Source: Arthrobacter pascens (GTDB lineage Bacteria > Actinomycetota > Actinomycetes > Actinomycetales > Micrococcaceae). From it: a stretch of 64,000 bases of DNA. Below the pieces are notes generated by a model that worked only from the letters and a program-made list of their open reading frames with translations, was not told the DNA's origin and did no database searches. This document shows, one piece after another, positions 52,300 to 61,111 of this stretch (positions within the stretch are counted from its first letter, which is position 1; the number at the start of each line of letters is the position of its first letter). Both the position numbers and the translations under genes were made by a program. Where the stretch lies: positions 3,968,001 through 4,032,000 of the forward strand of contig NZ_JAUSWY010000001.1 in NCBI RefSeq assembly GCF_030815585.1, read 5' to 3'.

Positions 52300-53181
52300 C
52301 TACTCCTGGGGCGAATGTGGCGACAGGGCGGACGCCGATGCCTGTTCATGAGGGAATCCGGCCAGAGCAGCCGCGGAACTGCTTCCCGGCGCGGCCGTGT
52401 AGGTCAGGATCCGGTGGCCGGAATCATCCGGCACGGTCAGGACCTCAAACCCCAGCTCCAAAGGCCCAAGTTCCGGGTGGTTCAGGGTCTTCTGACCTGA
52501 CATGCAGTTTTCCACAGGATGCTCCGCCCACATCACCGCAAACTCAGGGCTTTTCAGCGTCAACTCACCCACGAGTGCCGCGAGGTCGGCGTCATCGGCG
52601 AACCTGCCGCAGAGCAGCCGCAGGGAGGCAACAGCCCGGCCGGCCTCGGACCGCCAGTACGGGTACAGGCTTCGGGTGGGCACGTCAAGGAAAAGCATCC
52701 GGGTCATGTTCGGGCGTCGGGAAGGAAGCTCCGGGGAGTCGAAGTCCATGTGCGAGGCGACCAGTCGATGGCCGGACACGTTCCAGGCCAGGACTTCGGT
52801 GCGCTTGCCCAGCACCACGGCGGACAAGCCCATCGCATCGATCAGGCGCTTGGTTCCCGGCCTGACGTGGTCGGGCCTGCTCCGGGAGGATTTAGTGTTC
52901 CGCCGTCGGATGCCGGACAGATCCGCCAGGTGTTTTCTCTCCACGTCGGTCAAGGCCAATGCCTGGGCAAGCGAATTGATAACAGAGTCGGAAGCATTCA
53001 CGTGCTGGCCCTGCTCCAGGCGGGCGTAGTAGGTCACGCTCATCCCGGCCATCATCGCCACTTCCTCCCGCCGCAGCCCAGGAACCCTCCGCGTCCCGTA
53101 ATCCATCAGGCCGACGTCAGCCGGATTCAAGGCAGCACGCCGTTTGCGCAGGAAGGCACCCATGGCCGCCGGTTCATTCAT
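52300..53181 (-). CDS. XRE-family regulator with MmyB-like ligand-binding domain
   Basis: A 293-residue regulator. The N-terminal HTH reads MGAFLRKRRAALNPADVGLM, then RRVPGLRREEVAMMAGMSVT and YYARLEQGQHVNASDSVINS; the RRxPGLRREEVA phrase is diagnostic of this group. The C-terminal PAS-like MmyB domain contains VLGKRTEVLAWN and RMLFLDVPTRSLYPYWRSEA. Members usually repress a divergent oxidoreductase or exporter gene. Here the divergent gene is an MFS exporter, and a perfect palindrome lies between them. ATG 53181 was chosen over an upstream frame. Confidence 0.92.
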   Translation of the reverse strand: MNEPAAMGAFLRKRRAALNPADVGLMDYGTRRVPGLRREEVAMMAGMSVTYYARLEQGQHVNASDSVINSLAQALALTDVERKHLADLSGIRRRNTKSSRSRPDHVRPGTKRLIDAMGLSAVVLGKRTEVLAWNVSGHRLVASHMDFDSPELPSRRPNMTRMLFLDVPTRSLYPYWRSEAGRAVASLRLLCGRFADDADLAALVGELTLKSPEFAVMWAEHPVENCMSGQKTLNHPELGPLELGFEVLTVPDDSGHRILTYTAAPGSSSAAALAGFPHEQASASALSPHSPQE

Positions 53182-53210
53182 ACCCCGAGTATTCCTGAAC
53201 AATGCCGAAC

Positions 53211-53237
53211 GTGGGTAGCACTGCCAGTGCTACCCAC
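53211..53237. promoter_or_regulatory. Perfect 27-base palindromic operator between the XRE regulator and MFS exporter
   Basis: GTGGGTAGCACTG (53211-53223), a single C, then CAGTGCTACCCAC (53225-53237): two 13-base arms with no mismatch. It lies 30 bases before the regulator's start and 80 before the exporter's, so one bound dimer could control both. Confidence 0.75.
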
Positions 53238-53317
53238 AACCCGGCGTGGCTGTTCATCACCCCACCCGGCACGGTTGAAAGGAACACGAACCCGCACTCA
53301 ACGATAGGAAGCCCTGC

Positions 53318-54771
53318 ATGACAACCCACGACACCGCACCGCCCGCGCCGGCCTCATCGGCTCAGAAGGCCGGGATGTCCAGCCGGCAGCGCCTGACGAT
53401 GGTCCTGCTGCTGACCGCGAGCTTCACCTTGGCCGTGGACTTCTCTATCCTGAATGTTGCCCTCCCCAGGATTGGGGCCGACGTCGGTTTCTCCCTCGAG
53501 CACCTGCAGTGGATCGCGACGTCGTTCGCCCTCTGTGCGGCAGGCTTCACTTTGTTTTTCGGCCGGGTCGCTGACCTGTTTGGACGTAAGCGGCTCTTCA
53601 TCGCAGGGATGGCACTGCTGGGCATCGGCTCCCTCGTCGGCGGACTCGCCTCGGAACCGGGACTGCTGCTGGCGGCCCGCGTGGCCCAGGGCATCGCCAC
53701 GGCCGCCGTCACCCCTGCCGCCCTGTCACTGCTCACCACTTCCTTCCCTGAAGGCCCGCTGCGGGATAAGGCCCTGGGCCTGAACGGTTCCCTGATGGCC
53801 GCCGGCTTCACCACGGGCGCCATCCTCGGCGGGGTCCTGACGGACCTGCTCAGCTGGCGGTGGGCATTCTTCATCAACATCCCCATCGCGGCGTTCGTCC
53901 TCATCCTCGCACCCCGACTCCTGACTGAATCGTCCCGCGGAGAGCGGAAGAGGCTTGATGTTCCAGGCGCCGTCACCGTCACCCTCGGCCTGCTGATGCT
54001 CGTCTTCGGCATGACCACCGCAGGGGAAAAGGCTGGGCAGACCCTCTCGTGTGGGGACCGTTGGCCGCCAGCGCCGTCATGTTCACCGTGTTCTTCCTTA
54101 TCGAGAAGAACACCACGGACGCCCTCATCCCCGTAACCATTCTGCGGCGGAACAATATCGCCTGGGGCAACATTGCAGGGATCCTGGCCTTCGCCACCGA
54201 AACCTCACTCGTCTTCATCCTCACCCTCTACCTTCAGCAAGTCCTCGGTTACACCCCGATTGCTGCCGGGCTGTCCTTCGCCGTGCTCGGCCTCGGCACC
54301 GTCATAGGTGGTGTCATCGCCCCGAAACTGATCGGCAGGCTCGGCTACAAAGCCACCATCGTCAGCGGGCTCACCGTCCAGGGAGCGGCCACAGGATCCC
54401 TGCTCTTCATCAACGCGGACCAGGGCTCGCTCACCCTCGTGCTGATCGCGACCTTCATCGGCGGTGTGGCCAACCTCGCGGCGATCGTCGGCTTCATGGT
54501 CACCGCCACCACAGGGCTTCCCCACACCGAACAAGGCCTCGCCACCGGCCTGACCACCGTGAGCCAGCAAATCGGCATCACGCTCGGCATCCCCATCATG
54601 AGCACCGTCATGGCTGCGTCACTCCCCCACATCTCCGGCGACCATTCCGCTGCACAGGTCCTGGGCAGCATCCTGCCCGCCGTTGGAGCCAACATGGGGC
54701 TCTGTCTCGGCACAGCGGTCTTGGTCGCGGTATTCCTGCGAAGTGCCGGATCAAGCCGAGGAAAACAGTGA
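53318..54771 (+). pseudogene. DHA2-type MFS drug exporter, broken by a frameshift
   Basis: Two frames make one transporter of about 484 residues. The first (ATG 53318) has TASFTLAVDFSILNVALPRI, FGRVADLFGRKRLFIAGMAL and the helix 5 GFTTGAILGGVL, typical of 14-helix DHA2 exporters. It leaves the family pattern after GMTTAGEKAGQT. The second, open from about 54045, resumes with WGPLAASAVMFTVFFLIEKN and runs to the stop at 54771. One base appears to be missing between about 54030 and 54049. If real, the exporter is inactive. It is divergent from its XRE regulator. Confidence 0.82.
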
Positions 54772-54882
54772 CCGTTCCTGCGACACAGGACTGGTTCAAG
54801 GGCCCCGGCGAGCTGTACGTTAGGCACTGCCACGTTGTGGCAAAAGATCCATGCGTCTGTTGCAGCCGGCCGAAGGGAAAGC

Positions 54883-55263
54883 ATGCCCCGCCATCATTTC
54901 AGTCCTCGCCTCCACCAGTCAGCGGCCCCGTTTTCACATTATGTCCAGCACGGAAATACCGGATACACCGCCGGTATCATCGGCCAGCACAGTGATACGG
55001 GCGAACTGGTCTCCACCGATGCGGCCCAGCAGTGTGATGCGATGCTGACTAATCTTCAGATCCTCCTCGACGAACAGGGGCTGACGCTGAAGGACCTCCT
55101 GCGCACCACTGTTTACCTCACGGACTACCGGGACTTCGAGGCCATCAACGCCGTTTATGCGAGCCGTCTCTCCGAACCGTATCCAGTGCGGTCCACCATT
55201 CAGGTGGCCGCCCTCCCCCTGGGCGCCAAGGTCCAAATCGACACAGTGGTGGCTGCATCGTAA
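54883..55263 (+). CDS. RidA family protein (reactive imine/enamine deaminase type)
   Basis: A 126-residue Rid protein: FSHYVQHGNTGYTAGIIGQH, then QCDAMLTNLQILLDEQGLTL, TTVYLTDYRDFEAINAVYAS and PYPVRSTIQVAALPLGAKVQ, with the Arg of PVRST that the active RidA subfamily needs. Such proteins hydrolyse reactive enamines from PLP enzymes. Start ATG 54883 follows AAGGGA. It is 112 bases after the frameshifted exporter on the same strand. Confidence 0.88.
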   Translation: MPRHHFSPRLHQSAAPFSHYVQHGNTGYTAGIIGQHSDTGELVSTDAAQQCDAMLTNLQILLDEQGLTLKDLLRTTVYLTDYRDFEAINAVYASRLSEPYPVRSTIQVAALPLGAKVQIDTVVAAS

Positions 55264-55354
55264 GTGACCAGTACCCGTTGTAGGTGAAGAGGTTTGAGAG
55301 CAGACTGGGAAGACACAACTGGAAAAGGCTGGGGAGACTAAAGAGGAGACTGCG

Positions 55355-55885
55355 ATGCGCAAGAAAACCCTTTGGATCGCCGGCGCTGCTGCGGCAGCAG
55401 TCGCCCTTGGCGGAGCCGCGGTTGCCGCAGCCAGCACCACGCCCGGCGATGATCAACCTTTGAGCGGAACCGCCCTGCAGCAGGCCGGCGACGCGGCCAT
55501 CGCACGAACAGGTCCAGGCACCGTGGTAGGCGCGGAAACGGAGAACGAGGCCAACTCGTCTTACGAAGTCGACGTTCGGCTCGACAACGGCGACAGCGTC
55601 GAAGTGAGCCTCAACGGTTCGTTCGAGGTGGTCGGGGTGGAGGGACAAGGCCAGGACGACGACGGGGCCGGTTCCGGGCCACCGCTGAGCGCCGCCGACC
55701 GGGACAAAGCAGGCCAAGCCGCTTTGGCCAGCGTTGGCCAAGGCCGGGTTGGCGAAGTGGAACGCGAGAATGAAGGCGCCACCGCCTTTGAAGTGGAGAT
55801 CGTCCGCGACGACGGGTCCCAAGTCGAAGTCGAACTCGGAGCCGATTTCCAAGTACTGAACACGGGCACGCCCGAGAGTGACTGA
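55355..55885 (+). CDS. Secreted PepSY-domain protein
   Basis: A 176-residue protein with a signal peptide (MRKKTLWIAGAAAAAVALGG, cleavage near AVAAAS). Two PepSY-like repeats follow (QQAGDAAIARTGPGTVVGAE, and KAGQAALASVGQGRVGEVER), each ending with a V-D/E-V-x-L-x-x-G strand pattern. PepSY domains are thought to inhibit peptidases outside the membrane. The composition is strongly acidic (GQGQDDDGAG linker). The gene is alone; GAGGAG precedes the ATG. Confidence 0.86.
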   Translation: MRKKTLWIAGAAAAAVALGGAAVAAASTTPGDDQPLSGTALQQAGDAAIARTGPGTVVGAETENEANSSYEVDVRLDNGDSVEVSLNGSFEVVGVEGQGQDDDGAGSGPPLSAADRDKAGQAALASVGQGRVGEVERENEGATAFEVEIVRDDGSQVEVELGADFQVLNTGTPESD

Positions 55886-56016
55886 TCTGCGCTCCCCAAA
55901 AGGCAAGCAGCCTTAGTACGTCCTTGTTTTTACTGTGTGCCGGAATTAGCGTGGAAGCCTGACCCCATGCGGTCGGACAAAGCCCCGAAGGCCAGACCCG
56001 GTTGAAGGAGGATGAC

Positions 56017-56283
56017 ATGCCCGGCAAGAAGAACCCGAGCGTGAAGGATCCTAAACTATACGAGGAACTCCGCGACGACGGAGCGTCCAAGCAAAAGGCG
56101 GCCCGCGCCTCCAATGCGGCCGCCAAGAAGGGACGGTCCGCGGTGGGACGCAAAGGCGGCAAGTCCGGCGACTACGATGACTGGACTGTCCCCCAGCTCA
56201 AGGCGAAGGCCAAGGAAATAGGCCTGACCGGCTATTCCGCCAAGAAGAAGAGCGAACTTATCTCCGCCCTCCGGAACTCCTAG
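56017..56283 (+). CDS. DUF7218 / Rho N-terminal-like domain small protein
   Basis: An 88-residue basic protein: [20 protein letters not shown], then [20 protein letters not shown], and a C-terminal Rho-N/SAP-like motif ([33 protein letters not shown]) that binds nucleic acid in other proteins. AAGGAGG precedes ATG 56017. It lies next to ku/ligD, is convergent with ku, and could assist a DNA-related task, though this is only positional. Confidence 0.88.
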   Translation: MPGKKNPSVKDPKLYEELRDDGASKQKAARASNAAAKKGRSAVGRKGGKSGDYDDWTVPQLKAKAKEIGLTGYSAKKKSELISALRNS

Positions 56284-56325
56284 GCGGCGGCCATCCCCGG
56301 ACCAGCTGCGAGACCGCAGGCAGCG

Positions 56326-57426
56326 TCACGCACCCTTGCGCGCGCGGGCGGGGGAGGACTTGGCGGACGCAGCGGGTTCAGACTTGGCTGCGGGTTTTCG
56401 GGATGTGGCTTTGGCTGTGGTGGCTTTGGCAGTCGTCTTGGCCCCGGCCGTCTTAGGCTCTGCACTCTTGGAAGCCGAACTCTTGGATGCCGCACCTTTG
56501 GTGGCACCAGTCTTGGTGGCAGCAGTCTTGGAAGGGGCCTTGGAGGCAGTCCGCGTCCCGGACCTGGTGCCCGATTTGGCAGGGGCCTCGTCCGCCGACT
56601 CTTCGCTGTCTTCGTCAACGGAGGACGCGGCCGAACCACCTCCACGTTTCCGGTCCAGGCTGCGCTTGAGCGCCTCCATCAGGTCGATCACTTCACCCTT
56701 GCCTGCCTCCCCTGCCTCAACCCCGAACGTCTCCTCAGTGTCCAGGGAATCGCCCTTCTCCAGCTTCGCCTCGATAAGCTGGCGGAGCTGCACCTGGTAA
56801 TCGTCGGTGAAGGCGTCGGGCTCAAAGTCTGCGGCCATGGACTCCACCAGGGCTGCGGACATCTCACGCTCCTGCGCGGAGATCCGGATGGACGTGTCCA
56901 GGGACGGGAAGTTGGCTTCCCGAACCTCATCAGGCCACAGGAGGGACTGCAGTACCAGCACGTCATCCTTGATGCGCAGGGCACCGAGCCTCGTCTTGTC
57001 CCGCAGGGCGAACTGCACAATGGCCACTCTGTCCGTGTCTTCAAGCGCACGGCGCAACAGGACGTAAGCCTTGGGAGATTTGGAGTCCGGCTCCAGATAG
57101 TAGCTCTTCTCGAACATCATGGGCTCCAGCTGCTCGGACGGCACAAACTGCACCACCTCGATCTCGTGGCTGTTTTCGGCCGGGATCGCCTTGAGCTCCT
57201 CCTTGGAGAGCACCACGGTCTTGCCTTCGTCCTCGTAGGCCTTCTCGATGTCCGAATAGTCGATGACTTTGCTGCAGACCTCGCAGCGGCGCTGGTACCG
57301 GATCCGGCCGCCGTCGGCGTTGTGGACCTGATGGAGGCTGATGTCGTGGTCCTCGGTGGCGCTGTAGACCTTCACAGGCACGTTGACCAGGCCGAACGCG
57401 ATGGCACCTTTCCAGATGGCTCTCAT
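56326..57426 (-). CDS. ku: Ku protein for non-homologous end joining
   Basis: A 366-residue bacterial Ku. MRAIWKGAIAFGLVNVPVKV opens the beta-barrel, IRYQRRCEVCSKVIDYSDIE and KSYYLEPDSKSPKAYVLLRR are family motifs, and RISAQEREMSAALVESMAAD is near the domain end (about 255). A 110-residue Lys/Ala/Ser/Thr-rich tail follows (ASKAPSKTAATKTGATKGAA), as in mycobacterial Ku, where basic tails bind DNA. It threads onto DNA ends and recruits LigD, encoded divergently 40 bases away. Confidence 0.95.
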   Translation of the reverse strand: MRAIWKGAIAFGLVNVPVKVYSATEDHDISLHQVHNADGGRIRYQRRCEVCSKVIDYSDIEKAYEDEGKTVVLSKEELKAIPAENSHEIEVVQFVPSEQLEPMMFEKSYYLEPDSKSPKAYVLLRRALEDTDRVAIVQFALRDKTRLGALRIKDDVLVLQSLLWPDEVREANFPSLDTSIRISAQEREMSAALVESMAADFEPDAFTDDYQVQLRQLIEAKLEKGDSLDTEETFGVEAGEAGKGEVIDLMEALKRSLDRKRGGGSAASSVDEDSEESADEAPAKSGTRSGTRTASKAPSKTAATKTGATKGAASKSSASKSAEPKTAGAKTTAKATTAKATSRKPAAKSEPAASAKSSPARARKGA

Positions 57427-57466
57427 CCCTCAAGTGAACATCAGACTTGGCCGGAGGTGAAGACCC

Positions 57467-59929
57467 ATGGCCGGCCATAAGGAGCGCGTCCGGGTGGCCG
57501 GGCGGGAACTGACCCTCACCAACCTGGACAAAATCATCTACCCGGAGACCGGCACCACCAAGGCCGACGTGCTGGCCTACTACGCCGCCGTGGCACATGT
57601 CCTGATCCCGGCCGCTGCCAAGCGTCCCGCCACCCGCAAACGATGGGTCAATGGCGTGGGCACCGGGGAGAAGCCCGCCGAAGTGTTCTTCCAGAAGAAC
57701 CTGGAGGACTCTGCGCCGGGTTGGCTCCCGCGCGCCGCGATCACGCACAAGGAACGCACCATTTACTACCCCATGGTCAACGATCAAGCCACCCTGACGT
57801 GGTTCGGCCAGATCAATTCGCTGGAAATCCATGTCCCCCAGTGGCAGGTTGACTCACACGGCAGGCAGCTGAATCCGGACCGGCTGGTGCTGGACCTGGA
57901 TCCCGGCGAAGGCGCCGGACTGGAGGAATGCGTTGAAGTAGCGTTCCTGGCGCGGGCCATCCTGCAGGACGTAGGCCTTAACCCTGTCCCCGTGACCAGC
58001 GGCAGCAAGGGCATCCACCTCTATGCCGGCCTGGACGGAACCCAGACCTCGGATCAGATCTCGGAGTTTGCCCATGAATTGGCCCGGGCCCTGGAGTCCG
58101 ACCACAAGGACCTCGCCGTCAGCGACATGAAGAAGACACTGCGCAAGGGCAAGGTCCTGGTGGACTGGAGCCAGAACAGCGCGGCCAAAACCACCATCGT
58201 TCCCTACTCCCTGCGCGGCAGGCCAACCCCTATGGTTGCTGCGCCGCGGACCTGGCGCGAGCTCAGCTCCTCCAACCTGCAGCATCTCGACTACAAAGCC
58301 GTGATGCGCCGGGTCAAGGCGGGCAAGGACCCTTTTGCCGCCGTCGCAAGCGGTTCAGGGCACCCTGCCAAAGAGCACGACGACGGCGGCGCTCATCCAC
58401 GCCTGGAGAAGTATCGTTCCATGCGCGATCCGAATGCGACGCCGGAGCCGTTTACCGGCTCCGAGGGCGCCGGGGATACGTTCGTGATCCAGGAGCACCA
58501 CGCCAGCCGGCTGCACTTCGACTTCAGGCTGGAGCATGAAGGCGTTCTGGTGTCCTGGGCCCTCCCCAAGGGCGTTCCCGAATCCGGCGGCAAGAACCAT
58601 CTGGCGGTCCAGACCGAGGACCACCCCCTGGACTACGCCACTTTCGAAGGCACCATTCCGAAGGGCCAGTACGGCGCCGGGGAAGTCACTATCTGGGACC
58701 ACGGCACGTATGAACTTGAGAAGTGGATTAACGGCCGGGAGGTCATCGTCACGCTGACGGGCTCCGAAAACGGGGGACTGGGTGGAACCAAGAAGTTCGC
58801 CCTGATCAACACTGGACGGGGCCAGGGCAAGGATGCCGAAGGGCAGTGGCTCATCCATCTGATGGACAAGGAACACCACACATTCCATCCGCGGAAGGCT
58901 CCGGCGGATGACGATGAGCCCGACGACAGAACCGAAAGGCGGGAAGCCGAGGGGCCGGCAGTGGCGGCCCGCGCCGAAGATTTCAGTCCCATGATGGCAA
59001 CCGCCGGTACCGCCGCCGACCTTCAGGGCAGCGACTGGCGTTATGAACTCAAATGGGATGGCGTCCGTGCCGTGATCGTCGCAGACGAGAAGAAGGTCCG
59101 CATCTTCAGCCGCAACGGTAATGACGTCACCGCAACCTACCCCGAGCTGACCGACCGGACTTGCTGGCCGGACCGGCCGTTCGTCGCCGACGGTGAGATC
59201 ATCGCCGTCGGGCCTTCCGGCAAACCCGACTTCGGAGTGCTCCAGGGACGCATGAAGCTGACCCGGCCCGCCGACGTCGCAAAAGCCCGCGCCGCTATTC
59301 CGGTCCGGCTGATGCTTTTTGACCTCCTGTCCGACGGCGGGAAGGACCTCCGCCGTCTTCCGCTCGACAAGCGGCGGCAGCGGCTCGAGGAGTTCCACCA
59401 CCCGTCGGCGTGCCCCGTGGAGCTGTCCCCCGTCCTGGACGACCGGATCGACCACATCCTGGCGAGCGCACAGGAGCTGGGGCTTGAGGGGGTGATGGCC
59501 AAGCGGACGGACAGCCGGTACGTCAGCGGGCACCGGACCCGGACCTGGATCAAGATCAAGCTGGAGCAGACCCAGGAAGTGGTGGTGGGCGGCTGGCGGC
59601 CGGGCAAAGGCGGGCGGCAGAGCTCGGTGGGTTCGCTTCTCGTGGGCATCCCCGACGGCAATAAACTGCGGTATGTGGGCCGGGTGGGCAGCGGTTTCAG
59701 TCTGCGTGAACTTGAGGAACTCCGGCAGAAGGTGGACGATCTGGCGCGGAAAACTTCACCTTTCGACGATGTGCCCCGCGAGGACGCCTCGGACGCCCAC
59801 TGGGTGACACCGCGACTGGTCGGTGAGGTGACTTTCGGCCAATGGACAGGCAGCGGGAAGCTCAGACATCCGGTCTGGCGGGGGTGGCGGCTGGACAAGG
59901 ACGCCGACGAGGTGGTGGCCGAGGCGTAA
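57467..59929 (+). CDS. ligD: Multifunctional non-homologous end-joining protein LigD
   Basis: An 820-residue protein in mycobacterial order: polymerase-phosphoesterase-ligase. The primase-like polymerase (1-290) has TLTNLDKIIYPETGTTKADV and metal Asp143/Asp145 in LVLDLDPGEG. The 3'-phosphoesterase (about 325-480) has EHHASRLHFDFRLEH near 344. The ATP-dependent ligase (about 505-815) has nucleotidyl-accepting Lys529 in YELKWDGVRAV, then RNGNDVTATYPEL and VADGEIIAV. All catalytic motifs look intact. It repairs double-strand breaks with Ku, encoded divergently. Confidence 0.95.
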   Translation: MAGHKERVRVAGRELTLTNLDKIIYPETGTTKADVLAYYAAVAHVLIPAAAKRPATRKRWVNGVGTGEKPAEVFFQKNLEDSAPGWLPRAAITHKERTIYYPMVNDQATLTWFGQINSLEIHVPQWQVDSHGRQLNPDRLVLDLDPGEGAGLEECVEVAFLARAILQDVGLNPVPVTSGSKGIHLYAGLDGTQTSDQISEFAHELARALESDHKDLAVSDMKKTLRKGKVLVDWSQNSAAKTTIVPYSLRGRPTPMVAAPRTWRELSSSNLQHLDYKAVMRRVKAGKDPFAAVASGSGHPAKEHDDGGAHPRLEKYRSMRDPNATPEPFTGSEGAGDTFVIQEHHASRLHFDFRLEHEGVLVSWALPKGVPESGGKNHLAVQTEDHPLDYATFEGTIPKGQYGAGEVTIWDHGTYELEKWINGREVIVTLTGSENGGLGGTKKFALINTGRGQGKDAEGQWLIHLMDKEHHTFHPRKAPADDDEPDDRTERREAEGPAVAARAEDFSPMMATAGTAADLQGSDWRYELKWDGVRAVIVADEKKVRIFSRNGNDVTATYPELTDRTCWPDRPFVADGEIIAVGPSGKPDFGVLQGRMKLTRPADVAKARAAIPVRLMLFDLLSDGGKDLRRLPLDKRRQRLEEFHHPSACPVELSPVLDDRIDHILASAQELGLEGVMAKRTDSRYVSGHRTRTWIKIKLEQTQEVVVGGWRPGKGGRQSSVGSLLVGIPDGNKLRYVGRVGSGFSLRELEELRQKVDDLARKTSPFDDVPREDASDAHWVTPRLVGEVTFGQWTGSGKLRHPVWRGWRLDKDADEVVAEA

Positions 59930-59991
59930 CGCTACTGGTCAGGGACGCAGGGCGCCGCCTCGCTGGCGACGCGCAAATTCTCAGAGGACAC

Positions 59992-60039
59992 GGAAAAGGC
60001 CTGGCGACACGCGAATATGGGTGTCGCCAGGCCTTTTCC
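59992..60039. terminator. Bidirectional terminator, perfect 19-bp stem
   Basis: 59992-60010 and 60021-60039 pair over 19 bases with no mismatch around a 10-base loop. The arms start GGAAAAGGCC and end GGCCTTTTCC, so a T-run follows the stem on both strands. It lies between the convergent ends of ligD and the next small gene. Confidence 0.9.
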
Positions 60040-60064
60040 TTGTCGTCAGGTCAAATGCGCGTCC

Positions 60065-60325
60065 TCAGGAGGAGTGCGGCAGCTGCGGGCGGCTGGTCCG
60101 ATGCACGGCCGTCACCGCTGCCTCATGCCCCATCCGCCCCTGGCCAGTACCGCGTTCCTTGGGGTGCCGCCGCTTGCCGTTGCCGTCCGGCCACTGCCGC
60201 TCCCCGGCCATGGCCGTGGTCACGGCGGTGGTGGCCACCCCCGGCATTAACGGCTTGTCCATAGCTGCTGCGATGTGACTCGCAACCTCCGGTTCAATCT
60301 TTGCTCCTACATGTTGTTCAGCCAT
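60065..60325 (-). CDS. Small hypothetical protein
   Basis: An 86-residue protein: MAEQHVGAKIEPEVASHIAA, then AMDKPLMPGVATTAVTTAMA, with a polar C-terminal half (GERQWPDGNGKRRHPKERGT). GGAAAGGAAG precedes ATG 60325, a strong site. No family is recognised. It and the next small gene are on the same strand and may be co-expressed. Confidence 0.65.
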   Translation of the reverse strand: MAEQHVGAKIEPEVASHIAAAMDKPLMPGVATTAVTTAMAGERQWPDGNGKRRHPKERGTGQGRMGHEAAVTAVHRTSRPQLPHSS

Positions 60326-60396
60326 TTTTCTTCCTTTCCGCAATGAAATGAAGTGTTCACCAGCTACAGGACTGCACTACCTTCTTGTCGCCGGAG

Positions 60397-60633
60397 TTAC
60401 CAGCGGACCTTCTTCTCGGCAGGCCCCTGTTTGCCGCTCGCATGGGTCGGTTTGTGGCTTTTGCCCACACTCCGCAGGCCAGCGTCGCCGCCCCGGGATT
60501 TGCTCTCAAGCATGGCCTTCTGGGCTTCCGTCAGCCGGGATCTGATGCCGCTGGACGCTGGTTTGTCCGGCTCACGGGAGGCTTCCTGGCCATCCCCCGC
60601 CGCGGGCTGGCCGGGAGAGTCGTGTTCAGTCAT
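60397..60633 (-). CDS. Small polar hypothetical protein
   Basis: A 78-residue hydrophilic protein: MTEHDSPGQPAAGDGQEASR, a helix RSRLTEAQKAMLESKSRGGD and a basic end (SHKPTHASGKQGPAEKKVRW). AGAAAGG lies upstream of ATG 60633. It is similar in style to other small actinobacterial stress-linked proteins but no family was identified. Confidence 0.6.
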   Translation of the reverse strand: MTEHDSPGQPAAGDGQEASREPDKPASSGIRSRLTEAQKAMLESKSRGGDAGLRSVGKSHKPTHASGKQGPAEKKVRW

Positions 60634-61111
60634 TGAATGGAACCTTTCTGAGGAGGATCAGCTTGTCTGACGAGATCAGCAGGGACGGGGCGGGCCGAAG
60701 CCAGGCCGCAGGCGTCCGCCTACTCAAAAATCAGTGTTCCCATGGCACAACAATAGGCAGCAAGCCGGTGGCTTGTGAACCCCCATTTTGAGCCCATGGG
60801 CGATCCGTCGGTCGGCTGAAAGGTCCGTGGCCGCCGTCACTTTTAGCGCCGGCCGGTCGCCGAAAAGCCCGCAAATAGGGGCGGGGGTGAAAACATTCCG
60901 ATAACGATGGGTTGCGACAGGCGGGATGCCAGTGATGGCGGGGCGAGAGCGGCCAAAACAAATCAGATAAGAGCGGCATAAAAGGCCCTGAAACAAGTGA
61001 TCCTACGCCATCCGGCTCTGTATTGGCCCGGAATTCGCGTAAAATTGAAGGCCTGCCCAGAGCGGGGCAGCTACAAGTCGCAAGCAAATCACCTCCACAG
61101 GAGCTGCAGAA
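60634..61111. other. Long intergenic region upstream of the MHS transporter
   Basis: In these 478 bases I see no convincing gene on either strand: frames are short and have poor composition. Some AT-rich patches occur near 60960-61045, which could hold the transporter promoter, but no clear -10/-35 pair or operator stands out. Confidence 0.4.

Noticed and set aside
53318..54771. Programmed -1 frameshift in the MFS gene
   Set aside because: No slippery heptamer or downstream pseudoknot is evident at the junction. A simple one-base deletion or sequence error explains it.
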